A DNA stretch of 64,000 bases from Sabellastarte sp. h YS-2021. Lineage: Eukaryota > Annelida > Polychaeta > Sabellida > Sabellidae. Below are positions 1 through 10,917 of the stretch, one piece after another. The translations under genes and the position numbers were made by a program. The DNA lies in contig OZ024935.1 of assembly GCA_964017235.1 (NCBI GenBank), positions 7,130,001 to 7,194,000 on the forward strand, read 5' to 3'. The notes beneath the pieces were generated by a model, which saw only the letters and a program-made list of their open reading frames with translations, did no database searches and was not told the DNA's origin. How positions within the stretch are numbered: the first letter of the stretch is position 1; every line of letters begins with the position of its first letter.

Positions 1-350
1 TCTCCCTTATTATTAAAAGGTTTCAAACCATATTTGGCAGTTATATACCTTGGGCGTGGGAAAATTTTTCTGCATGCTTAAATTTGACATTTGACCTTTA
101 TGAAGGTCACATGATCAAAAACAACTTTTTCAAGTACACCCCCCCCCCCCCCCCCCCCCCCCCCCCGTCATCACAGTTCAGGAAAAACTACTTGCTACAC
201 AGCCTTATACTTTGACATACCTGTTCATACTATCCAAAACGCGAGCTGATTAGATTTTGGGAGCAATCCCTTGAAAAATGTCTCATTTATGAGTGATTTT
301 CTGACACCTTCCAATCTGAAAGCCTTAAATTTAGGTCAACCCCCCTATTA
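1..350 (+). repeat. End segment of the 157-bp-repeat element, with a poly-C run
   Basis: The sequence from cccttattattaaaagg to gattttgggagcaatcc recurs, reverse complemented, at 34,100-34,345, including ttgacctttatgaaggtcac. A run of about 27 C lies at 139-166. It is the outer flank of the array that follows. Confidence 0.75.
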
Positions 351-359
351 TCTTCTTAA

Positions 360-1035
360 GTATTGCATTTAGAGCCATAAAATGTACTGGGAGGTAATAG
401 GAAACCATATGTGGAGAGTCTAAATAGCCGGTCAGTTTTACCCCCCGACCCCCCCTTATGGGCCAAACTGGGGTCATAAATAGCTGCTTTGGAGTTTTTG
501 TCTTATATCTCCTTTATCGTTGCTTTTATAGCTTCACAATGTATTAAGAGGTATTGGGAAAGCATATGTGGAGAATCGAAATTGCTGGTCAGTTTTACCC
601 CCCGGCCCCCCCTTATGGGTCAAACTGGGGTCATAAAATAGCTGATTTTGAGTTTTTGCCTTGTATCTCCTTTATTATTGCTTTTATAGCTTCTGAATGT
701 ATTAAGAGGTATCAGGAAAACATATGTGGAGAGTCTAAATAGCCGGTCAGTTTTACCCCCCAACCCCCCCTTATGGGCCAAACTGGGGTCATAAAATAGT
801 TGCTTTGGAGTTTTGCCTTATATCTCCTTTATTGTTGCTGTTATACCTTCAGAATGTATTAAGAGGTATTGGGAAAGCATATGTGGAGAGTCTAAATAGC
901 CGGTCAGTTTTACCCCCCGACCCCCCCTTATGGGCCAAACTGGGGGTCATAAATAGCTGGTTTGGAGTTTTTGACTTATATCATTGCTTTTATAGCTTCA
1001 GAATGTATTAAGAGGTATTGGGAAAGCATACGGTG
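360..1035 (+). repeat. 157-bp tandem repeat, about 4 copies
   Basis: The word gtcagttttacccccc recurs at 431, 588, 746 and 903, a spacing of 157-158 bp. Units read through aactggggtcataaatagct and tgtattaagaggtattggg. The short open frames here are by-products of the repeat. Confidence 0.9.
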
Positions 1036-1780
1036 CAGCTTTGTGCATTCTTAGCTTTACAGCATGCTTATTAAAACCACAAAGCATTTTACTTTCAGGG
1101 ACGCTTCGCCTTTATTAGCAAAAGCATTCCTCTAATTTTTCTTGTACTTCCCATTCGCTAGATTTTCTCCAAAAATAAAACATATAGATACACCAAATTT
1201 CAAGAAGGTGTAGATTTTTAGATCAATCAGGTGATAATTGAGCGACAGTTAATTTGGCAAGACATGTGCTTAAATTGGCCCCTTCAGGTACGTGGTACAA
1301 ATCTAGTGGCCCTAATCTAAGGGCCTTATACAGATTTAATGTGCTACTGAAGTATGAAAGGAAACACACCCTCATGTCATGACTACATCAAAATCAACCA
1401 AATCAAGCATCTTTCATATGCTGTACTCAAGGAGAAGAGATCGTCAAAATGTGAAATATCTCCTTAGTTTTGGATTTACAGTAAACTGTTATTCTTCAGG
1501 ATTTTTCAGACCTGTGATTTGGCCTTTTGGCTTCTTACTAAGTTTTAAGGAAATTTTTATTACTTTTACGGGTCATATTTTCAGTTATTGCTTCATATCT
1601 TCTATATATTGTTGGATTTAGAGCTTTGGGATGAATTGGAAAGTAACAGGAAATCATATGCTAAGATTATGAATTTTTTTGTAATATATAATTATATCCC
1701 ATATGGCCATGCAATATCTCCTTGTACTACAGGACTCAAATAATGTCTACTTACATTTCATATGGCCATGCAATACCTAC
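1036..1780. other. No gene seen; repeat flank
   Basis: It begins with a fragment shared with 51.78-51.86 kb in inverse (gcattcttagctttacagca; cagggacgcttcgcctttat). The rest is AT-rich with no coding signal. Confidence 0.5.
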
Positions 1781-1784
1781 TTGT

Positions 1785-1945
1785 ACTACAGGAATGCACA
1801 AGTACAGCCCAACCTCCAAAGTGACTGATATTCCTGTTACTGAAAGATAGGACTCAAGGGGTCACCATTTATCAACAACCCTGTGGTCCTATAGCCTGCC
1901 AGTGGGGATTTGACAGCATCACAGAGGACTGCCATTATAAATTGT
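1785..1945 (-). repeat. Diverged SINE fragment, minus orientation
   Basis: Segments gtgactgatattcctgttac, gaccatttatcaac-like and cctgccagtggg match, in inverse, the body of the tRNA-derived SINE at 9,172. The tRNA head is missing. Confidence 0.55.
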
Positions 1946-3100
1946 GCTAAAAATATAGCCTTTAATGTTTAATGAAACAATGTTGTATGTTACATTTTTT
2001 TTACTAAATTTACATAGTCTATGTCATAGAGAAGGGAAGTGTTAAATTTCAAAAAAAACCCTTCCTCGTTTAATGTGTATCTGTATATCCAAAATTAAAG
2101 CCAAATGATCGGTTCTATATCCTGGGATGATTGTAGTTGATAATATTTTTGATTGAATGTCAGAGGTTGTCAGAAAGAAATCTATTCTGGCCATTTGTAT
2201 GTTGCTTACATTCTAAGGTACAAAACAAAACAAAATAAAAAAGGTTGTCCCTACATATCCCTATCTTTTGACGTTGCTTAGTGTGGGTTGATTTTTCGTC
2301 TAAATGAAATCCTTTTGTCTAATTTCATTGACCAGCTGATGTTATAGGTCATAAGACTATCTTTTCACTCATGCGGGTTGGGGACTTGATCATAGAAGGA
2401 TGCTTCTGTTGTTAAACAGGATTTAAAACCCTCCCTCCCTTGTGAGTTGAAGTATGTCTCTCCTGACCAATCACATGTGGTCTTTCACGTGTAAGTGCAT
2501 TACCAGTCTATTGGATGTTTCAACTTCACCAGTCCCCTTTAAAATGCAGTACAGTAAGACCAAAAGTCGTACAAATCCAATTGTTCTTCCAAAGAGTGAC
2601 CAGGACTTGGCATTTTTGTAGTGATCTGTATGGATTGTGGCAGTCGGTGTAAAACCTATCTTTTATGTCATATCATCCATAATTTCAGTCTGGACAAACA
2701 TCATTCCTACTTTTGGTAATATTGCGCTTGCGTGCCTATTTTGACAGGCATACTCTACAGATGTTATTGTCTCTGCTTGGACTCAATCCCAGTGGCTATG
2801 GTTTACACACACACAAGCCTATCTCTGTAGCCAGCTGAGCTAAATGGGAATCCCCATAAGCCCAGGTGTTAGCAAAACTGATACGCTTGAGTTTATTACA
2901 AAGGATTAAGTGGTAGCAGCATGGGGAGCTTAAAATGGTGCAGGTCTACCAGTAGATCACAAATGTGGAATTGGGGTATGATGCAGTGCTATCATTATTC
3001 AGTAGATGCTTACACTAATCTGATAATCTATACCAGTTATACGGTCCTCTGCAAGATAATTATATTATCCCCTTCTGAGCATCATTCTTCGGTCCTAGAG
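1946..3100. other. No gene seen
   Basis: AT-rich sequence with no splice-bounded open segment and no repeat I could define. It leads into the satellite at 3.1 kb. Confidence 0.4.
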
Positions 3101-5830
3101 GTCCATCTGGCTCTATCTTGCACGGTTAAGGAGATAGAAGCAAATTTGTGTTTTGCCATTTTTGGCAAAAATTCAAAATGGCCGCCATTTTTGGGGAGGG
3201 AAAAACTTTTTAAAAATTGCATGTTTTGTTATTTTTGGAAAAAATTCGAAATTCAAAATGGCTGCCATTTTTGAGAAGGGGAAATTTTTTTGAAAATTGC
3301 AAAGAGTACATTCCTTAGATACCCTGTGGGTTGAAGATTTCGACGAAATCGCTCTATCTCGCACGGTTAAGGAGATAGAAGCAAATTTGTGTTTTGCCGT
3401 TTTTGGCAAAAATTTGAAAATTCAAAATGGCCGCCATTTTTGGGGAGGGGAAAAATTTTTGAAAATTGCCAAGAGTACAATGGTTAGATACCCCGTGGGT
3501 CGAAAATTTTGACAAAATCGCTCTATCTCGCACGGTTAAGGAGATAGAAGCAAATTTGTGTTTTGCCACTTTTGGCGAAAATTCAAAAAGGCCGCCATTT
3601 TTGGGGAGGGGAAAATTTTTTGAAAATTGCAACGAGTACATTCCTTAGATACCCTGTGGGTAAAAATTTCGACGAAATCGCTCTATCTCGCATGGTTAAG
3701 GAGATGGAAGCAAATTTGTGTTTTGCCATTTTTGGCAAAAATTCGAAAATTCAAAATGGCCGCCATTTTTGGGGAGAGGAAAATTTTTTGAAAATTGCAA
3801 AGATTACATTCCTTACATACACTGTGGGTCGAACATTTCGACAAAATCGCTCTATCTCGCACGGTTAAGGAGATAGATGCAAATTTGTGTTTTGCCATTT
3901 TTGGCAAAAATTCGAAAATTCAAAATGGCCGCCATTTTTTGGGGAGGGGAAAATTTTTCGAAAATTGCAAAGAGTACATTCCTTAGTGGGTCGAAAATTT
4001 CGACAAAATCGCTCTATCTCACACGGTTAAGGTGATAGAAGCAAATTTGTGTTTTGCCATTTTTGGCAAAAATTCGAAAATTCAAAATGGCCGCCATTTT
4101 TGGGAAGGGGAAAATTTTTTGAAAATTGCCAAGAGTACAATGCTTAGATACCCTGTGGGTCGAAAATTTTGACAAAATCGCTGTATCTCGCACGGTTAAG
4201 GAGATAGATGCAAATTTGTGTTTTGCCATTTTTGGCAAAAATTCGAAAATTCAAAATGGCCGCCATTTTTGGGGAGAGGAAAATTTTTTGAAAATTGCCA
4301 AGAGTACAATGCTTAGATACCCCGTGGGTCGAAAATTTTGACAAAATCGCTCTATCTCGCACGGTTAAGGAGATAGAAGCAAATTTGTGTTTTGCCATTT
4401 TTGGCAAAAATTCGAAAATTCAAAATGGCCGCCATTTTTGGGGAGAGGAAAATTTTTTGAAAATTGCAAAGATTACATTCCTTACATACACTGTGGGTCG
4501 AACATTTCGACAAAATCGCTCTATCTCGCACGGTTAAGGAGATAGATGCAAATTTGTGTTTTGCCATTTTTGGCAAAAATTCGAAAATTCAAAATGGCCG
4601 CCATTTTTGGGAAGGGGAAAATTTTTTGAAAATTGCCAAGAGTACAATGCTTAGATACCCTGTGGGTCGAAAATTTTGACAAAATCGCTGTATCTCGCAC
4701 GGCTAAGGAGATAGATGCAAATTTGTGTTTTGCCATTTTTGGCAAAAATTCGAAAATTCAAAATGGCCGCCATTTTTGGGGAGAGGAAAATTTTTTGAAA
4801 ATTGCAAAGATTACATTCCTTACATACACTGTGGGTCGAACATTTCGACAAAATCGCTCTATCTCGCACGGTTAAGGAGATAGATGCAAATTTGTGTTTT
4901 GCCATTTTTGGCAAAAATTCGAAAATTCAAAATGGCCGCCATTTTTGGGGGAGGGGAAAATTTTTCGAAAATTGCAAAGAGTACATTCCTTAGTGGGTCG
5001 AAAATTTCGACAAAATCGCTCTATCTCACACGGTTAAGGTGATAGAAGCAAATTTGTGTTTTGCCATTTTTGGCAAAAATTCGAAAATTCAAAATGGCCG
5101 CCATTTTTGGGAAGGGGAAAATTTTTTGAAAATTGCCAAGAGTACAATGCTTAGATACCCTGTGGGTCGAAAATTTTGACAAAATCGCTGTATCTCGCAC
5201 GGTTAAGGAGATAGATGCAAATTTGTGTTTTGTCATTTTTGGCCAAAATTCGAAAATTCAAAATGGCCGCCATTTTTGGGGAGGGGAAAATTTTTGGAAA
5301 ATTGCCAAAGAGTACATTCCTTAGATACCCTGTGGGTTGAAAATTTCGACGAAATCGCTCTATCTCGCACGGTTTAAGGAGATAGAAGGAAATTTGTGTT
5401 TTGCCATTTTTGGTAAAAATTCGAAAATTCAAAATGGCCGCCATTTTTGGGAGGGGAAATTTTTTTGAAAACTGGAAAGATTACATTCCTTAGATACCCT
5501 GTGGGTCGAAAATTTCGACGAAATCGCTCTATCTTGCACGGTTAAGGAGATAGAAGCAAATTTGTGGTTTGCCATTTTTGGCAAAAAATTCGAAAATTCA
5601 AAATGGCCACCATTTTGGGGGAGGGGAAAATTTTTTGAAAATTGCAAAGATTACATTCCTTAAGGAGATAGAGGCAAATTTGTGTTTTGCCATTTTTGGC
5701 AAAAATTCGAAAATTCAAAATGGCCGCTATTTTTGGGGAGAGGAAAATTTTTTGAAAATTGCAAAGATTACATTCCTCGCACGGTTTAGGAGATATGAGC
5801 ACATTTGCCTTTTTCAGTATTCAAAATAGC
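3100..5830. repeat. 169-bp satellite array with higher-order 1,007-bp period
   Basis: The anchor cacggttaag (allowing one change) occurs at 3121, 3362, 3531, 3691, 3860, 4022, 4191, 4360, 4529, 4698, 4867, 5029, 5198, 5368 and 5537. Spacing is mostly 169, with shorter steps of 160-162 and one of 241. The unit runs through tttgccatttttggcaaaaa, aaaatggccgccattttt and tgggtcgaaaatttcgac. Copies at 3860-4200 repeat almost exactly at 4867-5205. Overlapping open frames of 60-100 codons on both strands are by-products: 169 is not a multiple of three. Confidence 0.95.
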
Positions 5831-6175
5831 CATCTATGAAGCAATTCCCCCCAAAAGCAATCCCATACAACCTATTAACCCAATGAACCTCCATACCAAA
5901 TTTCAGAAAGCTAGCCTTAATAGCATTCCTTAAAATGTCTGGAAACCAAAGAGATACTCAAAAGTAGCAAAGTAGCTATTACTCAGTTAGCTATAGAGCT
6001 ATCATCACCAAAAGCAATCCCATACAAGCGATTAACCCAATAAACCTGCATGCCAAATTTGGTAAAGATAAGATAAGAAGTGTTGCCTAAAATGTCTGGA
6101 AACCAAGTGGGACGCCGGACGCCGGAAAAAGCAAAAATAATATGTCCACCCCCCAGTGGGGTGGACATAAATAGA
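5831..6175. repeat. Two-unit tail of the satellite element with terminal hairpin
   Basis: ccaaaagcaatcccatacaa occurs near 5,841 and 6,008, a direct repeat of about 168 bp. It ends in the hairpin tatgtccacccc-ccagt-ggggtggacata (6,141-6,169), a perfect 12-bp stem. The hairpin probably marks one end of the element that carries the satellite. Confidence 0.75.
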
Positions 6176-6360
6176 TTTAAAGTCCACTGCACACATTAAC
6201 AAATTGTTTACAAATTCTGTTGTAAATCTTTGCAGTAGTGTTTATATAATCTTGCTTAAACACAAATGAACAAACAGTCAGAATCCAACAATCATAAAAT
6301 CTCTTTGGCGGAGGTTACAGGCACAAAGATGGAATTTGTGATACAGTTGTGTCAGGTGGG
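6176..6360. other. No gene seen
   Basis: Short AT-rich spacer between the satellite tail and the minisatellite. Confidence 0.4.
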
Positions 6361-6394
6361 GCAGTACACAGGAGTTGGGAAACCCCACTTAAGT

Positions 6395-6790
6395 CCAGAT
6401 ATCACACTATAAGTCACATATCCTACTAGAATCAGCATATCACACTGGAGACCACATATCACACAAGTGCACATATCACACTGAAGTCTACATTTCACAC
6501 TGAATTCCACATATCACACTGGAGTCCACATATCACACTAAAGTCTACATTTCACACTGGAGTCCAGATATCACACTGGAGTCCACATACCACACTGGAG
6601 ACCACAAATCACACTGGAGTCTACATATCACACTGGAGACCACATATCACACTGGAGTCCACATATCACACTAGAACCCACATATCACACTGGAGTCTAC
6701 CCATCATACTAGAGTCCACCTATCACACTATAATACAAATATCACACTGGAGACCACATAACAGATGGAGTTGCAATATCACACAGGAAG
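6395..6790. repeat. 19-bp minisatellite
   Basis: About twenty imperfect copies of a unit close to acatatcacactggagtcc (for example starts at 6,511 and 6,530, 19 bp apart). Variants carry gagacc, aagtct or tttcacac. No reading frame persists through it. Confidence 0.9.
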
Positions 6791-6844
6791 AAAATGCCAT
6801 GTCAGATAATTATTTATTAGATTCTCTGAAGATTTATTTCTAAA

Positions 6845-7277
6845 CAAGAGCACTCAGAGAGTGCAGACCTCCACCAAGGGAGCTTGATTCCTGGACTACC
6901 ATCAAATCCACCCTAAAATTATGTGGCTATAACTTCCTTTACAAAAAGCCTGGATCCAGATAATCCAGACAGTGATCCAGATCACTCTCAAAATCTAATC
7001 ACTTGTCCCATTTAGGACATTTCCTAAAAATTTCATCAAAATCCATCGGTTCCATAACTTTTTGAGTTATCTGTCTTCAGAAATTACATTTCATGGATCC
7101 AGAAGATCCAGATAGTGATCCAGATCACTCCCAAAATATAATTATTTCTTCCTTTTACCTTTGCAGACATATCCTGAAAATTTCGTAAAAATCCCTCCAT
7201 AAGTTTTTGAGTTATCTTACACACAAACAAACGCACAAACCAACTCACACGAAAACATAACCTCCTTGGTGGAGGTA
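6845..7277. mobile_element. Small element with 13-bp inverted ends and gatccaga-type core
   Basis: acctccaccaagg (6,867-6,879) is matched by ccttggtggaggt (7,264-7,276), perfect over 13 bp. Near the left end is the hairpin gcactc-aga-gagtgc (6,850-6,864). Near the right end is a caaa-rich stretch. The core is two units of the gatccagaagatccag repeat that forms the 288-bp array further right. Confidence 0.7.
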
Positions 7278-8815
7278 ATTATAGACAAAGTCTGATGTTG
7301 TATTACAAACAATACAGAAATACTATGTTAGAAATAAAACACATAGAACACACACTGAGTTGAAGATGACAACATAATTATAATAGATCATCAGGAGTTT
7401 ATGTCGGACAACATATTGATATCAAAAGTCAAGATAGGTTCAAATGACTGAAATTTAACAGCCTCATAACAGCAATTATGAGCTATAAAGAGAACTTACC
7501 ACGGTCTTTAAACGATCCTAACCTATGTAAAATAGTTATATTATCTATAGTTGTACATGTACTGTATACTTATACTCAGTAATTTAACTGTTCGACAGTG
7601 GCAATTATGAACTACAAAGAAAAGTTACCATGAACTTAATAAATCCTAACCAATGTTAAATATTTATAATATATACAGTTTTACATGTACTTTTCGCTAT
7701 AAAATAGGTACTGTTATAACAGTGCAACGAATATCAATGCACTGTCTATGTCATAGATATATGTCTGGAATTAGAAGTGGTACACTTTTTAATAAATATA
7801 AAAAATATATATATTTTTCAGAGACAAAATAAAAGTCATATTAGGACAACCCCTTACCCAGTTAAAATCATGCAGAGGTGATTTTTCAAATGTGTAACTT
7901 CAAAACATAACTCAAAATTATATTTTTTCAGTGACTGTCAAATCATTCAACAATTATTTGATTTAGATGATGTTATAGTATCAACACTCTTTCTACACAT
8001 TTGCACTTTAATGTTTTTTGTACAATGCAATAACAACACATTTATAACAAATAGACAAACAGACAAACTGGCATGAAAATAATACCTCCTTGGCTGAGGT
8101 AATACATTGTAAAAAGTCTCTAAGTTGACATCATGTCATTTCAAAAAATGTCAGAATAAATATCAATTACAATACAAACATGACGCACTCATGAGTGACA
8201 TATTTTTCTGTATGTGTCTAATAATGGATGTTATACTTTTATTATCCATCACTTTGAATGATTTATGAGTCACATATATCAATATTTAATCAGAGAATGT
8301 CTAAAAGGCTGTCAAAAACTATTTAAGCATGGGCAACAGTGAAAATGAAAACTTCAATCAAGTTGGAATATTGGTCATTTCTCTATGTCATTTCTCAGTC
8401 ATTTCAAACACGAGCAGAAGCGCTGTGAAAAGACCTTTCTAATGATATATAATACATATTTATAGATCATATAGTTTGTGAGATATTAGTGAAAAACCAC
8501 AAGTTATTGACGCTTATTATCCATGGTATGGAGGCACCGCTGTGTACAATATCTCACTTCTTATATCCCCCTATATGGGTCCAGTACAGCAAGCAGTGGA
8601 TAATCAATTTAAAAACAAGGTGCCCCATAAAGCTATTCCATCCCCTTCTTCACCCTTCTGCTGTGTACATTTTAGTTTAGCACACGACAGCTTGTGAAAG
8701 GTTTTTTTAAACATTTTGAAAACAAGACTACATCTGCTAAAGTCATCTGCAAGAACAACCCCCACTACAAGTAAAATATTTTGCACTCAAATGTAGCTCA
8801 TGAGCCCACCACGAA
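7278..8815. other. No gene seen; several diverged repeats
   Basis: Contains a repeat with attatgaactacaaagaaaag (7,485 and 7,606, about 120 bp apart), a hairpin-like acctccttggctgaggt near 8,083, and a segment (8,200-8,520) diverged from 16,205-16,510. The short open frame at 8,489-8,680 has no recognisable protein. Confidence 0.45.
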
Positions 8816-8816
8816 A

Positions 8817-9050
8817 AAATAAGTTTGTTTATTTGGGGATTTACAGTCATTTTCAACACTGTACAGGTCATTTCATGACGGGTAGTTTTTTGGGGCAGAG
8901 CAAACCAGTACATACAGCTGGTCAAGGTTTTGTACTGTAAACTGCCAACCATCAGTAGCAAACCACAAACTTTCCCATGTAAGGTCCGTTGTCTGAACTG
9001 CTAACCTCAGAGGTGGGAGGCGAGTGTGTTACCACTGCGCCACTGGGATC
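8817..9050 (-). repeat. tRNA-derived SINE, minus strand, B box degraded
   Basis: Reverse complement starts gatcccagtggcgcagtggt, an A-box-like head, followed by cgcctcccacctctgagg. The rest (tacagtacaaaacc, gtactggtttgctctgcccc) matches the SINE at 39,889-40,119. The gttcgatcc B box of that copy is not recognisable here. Confidence 0.75.
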
Positions 9051-9171
9051 TAAGAGTTTATCTATTATCACATTCTAAATAATTTAAATCCAAAGGAATT
9101 GTATTTATTTACACACAGATATTTACCACATACACATACTATATTGCCACATATAACCAGTATTATCATTT

Positions 9172-9640
9172 GCCACTGTGGCCTAGCGGGTAACACACTT
9201 GTCTAGGAACTCAGAGGACGTGGGTTCAAACCCAGGTACAGGCAGAGATACATAGTGGCTCGGATGACCACTTAAAATGGCGGTCCTCTTGGGTCCTATT
9301 CCCACTGGCAGGTGAAAGAACCTCCAGGACGTTGATAAATGGTCATCATTGAGCCTCTTTCTTCCAGTCAGAGGAATGTCAGTTACTTGTGAGTTGGGGC
9401 TGTACCTCACAGTGCAGTTGGATGGATTAATAGCGCTTTGAGTCCTGTAGTATATGAAGATGTTGCGCTGAGTATATATACAACTAGAGATTGCGTCTCG
9501 ACGCCGTGTATCCCCGGACGGGACATAGTTAAGGCGTGAATGTGTCGGGCTTGAGCCTGTTTCCTGGAGCACCAGGTCAGGATTCTCCATAGTACCAGAT
9601 TCCTTCCAAAAGCTAATCACTAGTTGTTTCACTTATATCT
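9172..9640 (+). repeat. tRNA-derived SINE, plus strand
   Basis: The tRNA-like head has an A box tggcctagcgggtaacac and a B box gggttcaaaccc about 35 bp apart, then a unique body with cccactggcaggtgaaagaa and a tail tagcgctttgagtcctgtag. A diverged inverse fragment lies at 1,785. The head is followed by more than 300 bp of body, so it is not a plain tRNA gene. Confidence 0.75.
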
Positions 9641-9644
9641 GTCT

Positions 9645-9769
9645 TTAAAAATTACATTTCATGGATCCAGAAGATCCATATAGTGATCCGGATCACTTCC
9701 AAAACTCAATCATTTCATCCTTTTACCTTTTCAGACATATTCTAAAAATTTCATCAAGTTTTTGAGTTA
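9645..9769 (+). repeat. Left part of the 288-bp array, cut off by the pogo-like element
   Basis: Reads ttacatttcatggatccag and catttcatccttttacc as in the main array and stops at tttgagtta, where the element begins. The unit continues at 10,918. Confidence 0.85.
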
Positions 9770-10917
9770 CAATAGACTCTCGATTATCCGAACCTGTTGG
9801 GAGACATCATTGAAGTTCGGATAATCGGGAGGTTCGGATAGCCGAGAGTGAGGTCTGCATGCATTAGCGGTACCACCAATGGTCGATAATAGAGTGATTT
9901 TGTCAATATTGCTTATATCTACATAAAAATAAAATAAAAGATGCAAACACCTATGTTATTCTGTTTTTAATAAATAATCCATAATTTTAGTTCACTGAAA
10001 TACATCAATATGTGCTTTATATCACAAGATTTCATGAAGACTGTACAGTAGAAAAAAAACGTAAGTTTTTGGAGATTTCTAAAATTGAAATTACTGGAGA
10101 ATCAAAGAGGCATCTGGTAGTCCCGAAAATTTGCAAGATTTATAACTTTTACTTGTTGTTATTTTTTTTACATATTTTGACACCTTATAAGTTCACTTAA
10201 TGGCTTGTTTTTGTAGATGAATGCCTAAAATTATTTGACACAACCCCTATTAAATAAAACAGTGCAACATCTCAGTCCGTTTTTGTACATGTACTGACAA
10301 TATATTTTAGCAGCCAAACAAACAGTCTTTTTATTAAATTAATGGATTATGAATGTTTCAAGGGCCATCAAACACTATTGTTATGATCAAAGGCCAAGTT
10401 ACTGGTTTTATTTGTGAAGACTTTTCTTTCTTTCTAGCCTATAGCTAGAACAATGCATCTGAACCGTTTTTTTTTTTTTTGTTGATTTCCTAACACCATA
10501 TCCACCAATTAAAGACACTACCTTTTCAATAACAACAAATTCAGTGGATATTGTCATTCTATTGTGTACAGGGGGCTTAATTCCTAATTAAATGGCTCAC
10601 TTTGTAAACCAAGCTGATCACCCAAACACTGGGTCCCCTTTGTTTTGAATTTAGAAGACGCTCAGAAGGGCTCAGCATGGTGGGATTACTGGGTGTTATG
10701 TTAAACAAAAAGTGGCAGATCAAGGAACTGGGTTAAATAGATGTGTGTACTGGCTTTCATGATTTCTGGGAAAGTAAATAGGAAGATTTTATTAAAATCA
10801 CCTATTATCGCCCATCGGACTCGGTAAACAACGAAACCGAAATATGGGAGACACAATAAAAGTTCGGTTAAGCCGGATTTTCGGATAAACGGGGTTCGGA
10901 TAAGCGAGATTGTACTG
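9770..10917. mobile_element. pogo/Tigger-like Tc1/mariner element, non-autonomous
   Basis: The left end reads caatagactctcgattatcc and the right end, reversed, cagtacaatctcgcttatcc. Both continue into gaacc, giving imperfect inverted ends of about 25 bp flanked by TA on both sides (9,768-9,769 and 10,918-10,919). The ctcgcttatccgaac pattern is typical of pogo/Tigger termini. Inner copies of the same motif occur near each end. The 1,148-bp body has no transposase frame. Removing it and one TA rejoins the 288-bp repeat unit at tttgagtta/tcttgt. Confidence 0.85.

Noticed and set aside
3173-5829. Many overlapping open frames of 60-101 codons on both strands, similar to each other
   Set aside because: They follow the 169-bp satellite, whose length is not a multiple of three; they shift frame between units and occur on both strands at once.
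9172-9245. tRNA gene
   Set aside because: A and B boxes are present, but the segment continues into a SINE body with a diverged second copy at 1,785.
10012-10200. Transposase remnant inside the pogo-like element
   Set aside because: The 62-residue frame shows no DDE, helix-turn-helix or CENP-B-like motif.
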